Source: Eggerthellaceae bacterium (GTDB taxonomy: Bacteria; Actinomycetota; Coriobacteriia; Coriobacteriales; Eggerthellaceae). From it: DNA of 6,110 nucleotides. The DNA is taken from the NCBI GenBank assembly GCA_017960005.1, contig JAGCZM010000126.1, positions 1 through 6,110 of the forward strand, in the 5' to 3' direction. The notes below the pieces were generated by a model, which saw nothing but the letters and a program-made list of their open reading frames with translations, was not told the origin of the DNA and did not search any database. Shown one piece after another: positions 6,100 to 6,110 of this stretch. The position numbers and the translations under genes are program-made. Each line of letters begins with the position of its first letter. The first letter of the stretch is position 1.

Positions 6100-6110
6100 C
6101 GAAAGCTCCC

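Noticed and set aside
1..6110. A defence, mobile-element or other new multi-gene system
   Set aside because: Apart from the one small membrane-protein gene and the unassigned hydrolase and flavoprotein substrates, the genes belong to known housekeeping families. No direct repeats, integrase, transposase, toxin-antitoxin pair or array was seen.

Overview
The window is a compact stretch of bacterial chromosome of about 50% GC that carries housekeeping genes. It shows no mobile element, CRISPR array, RNA gene or defence cassette. Six genes are recognisable, and a seventh encodes a small membrane protein of unknown function. Two features suggest a Gram-positive-type anaerobe or gut-type bacterium of the Clostridia or Coriobacteriia kind: a stand-alone bacterial Elp3, and a short RsmJ-like methyltransferase of the non-proteobacterial type. 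A BaiN/HI0933-type flavoprotein and AGGAG-type ribosome binding sites fit the same picture. This placement is an inference from gene families and not from any diagnostic marker.

Layout. On the plus strand, the 3' part of a BaiN/HI0933-family flavoprotein gene (cut by the left edge) is joined by an ATGA overlap to a YrdC/Sua5-type threonylcarbamoyl-AMP synthase gene (tsaC). Every other gene is on the minus strand. In order of transcription (right to left) these are a three-helix membrane protein (6099-5740), a branched-chain amino acid aminotransferase (ilvE, 5687-4638), a strong intrinsic terminator (4616-4587), rsmJ (4572-3901), an alpha/beta-hydrolase (3832-3023) and elp3 (3010-1181). elp3 and tsaC run into each other tail to tail and share 6 bp at their ends.

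How the genes relate. Three products act on RNA in translation. TsaC starts t6A37 synthesis in tRNAs that read ANN codons. Elp3 is expected to modify tRNA wobble uridine 34. RsmJ is expected to methylate 16S rRNA. IlvE makes or degrades leucine, isoleucine and valine, and has its own terminator. The hydrolase has no assigned substrate, but its close spacing to elp3 implies co-transcription.

No new multi-gene system is visible. The points most worth a second look are a candidate leaderless promoter for rsmJ that is embedded in the ilvE terminator, an AT-rich insertion of roughly 60 residues in the radical-SAM part of Elp3, the hydrolase-elp3 pairing, and two short perfect palindromes in the gaps ahead of ilvE and of the hydrolase gene.
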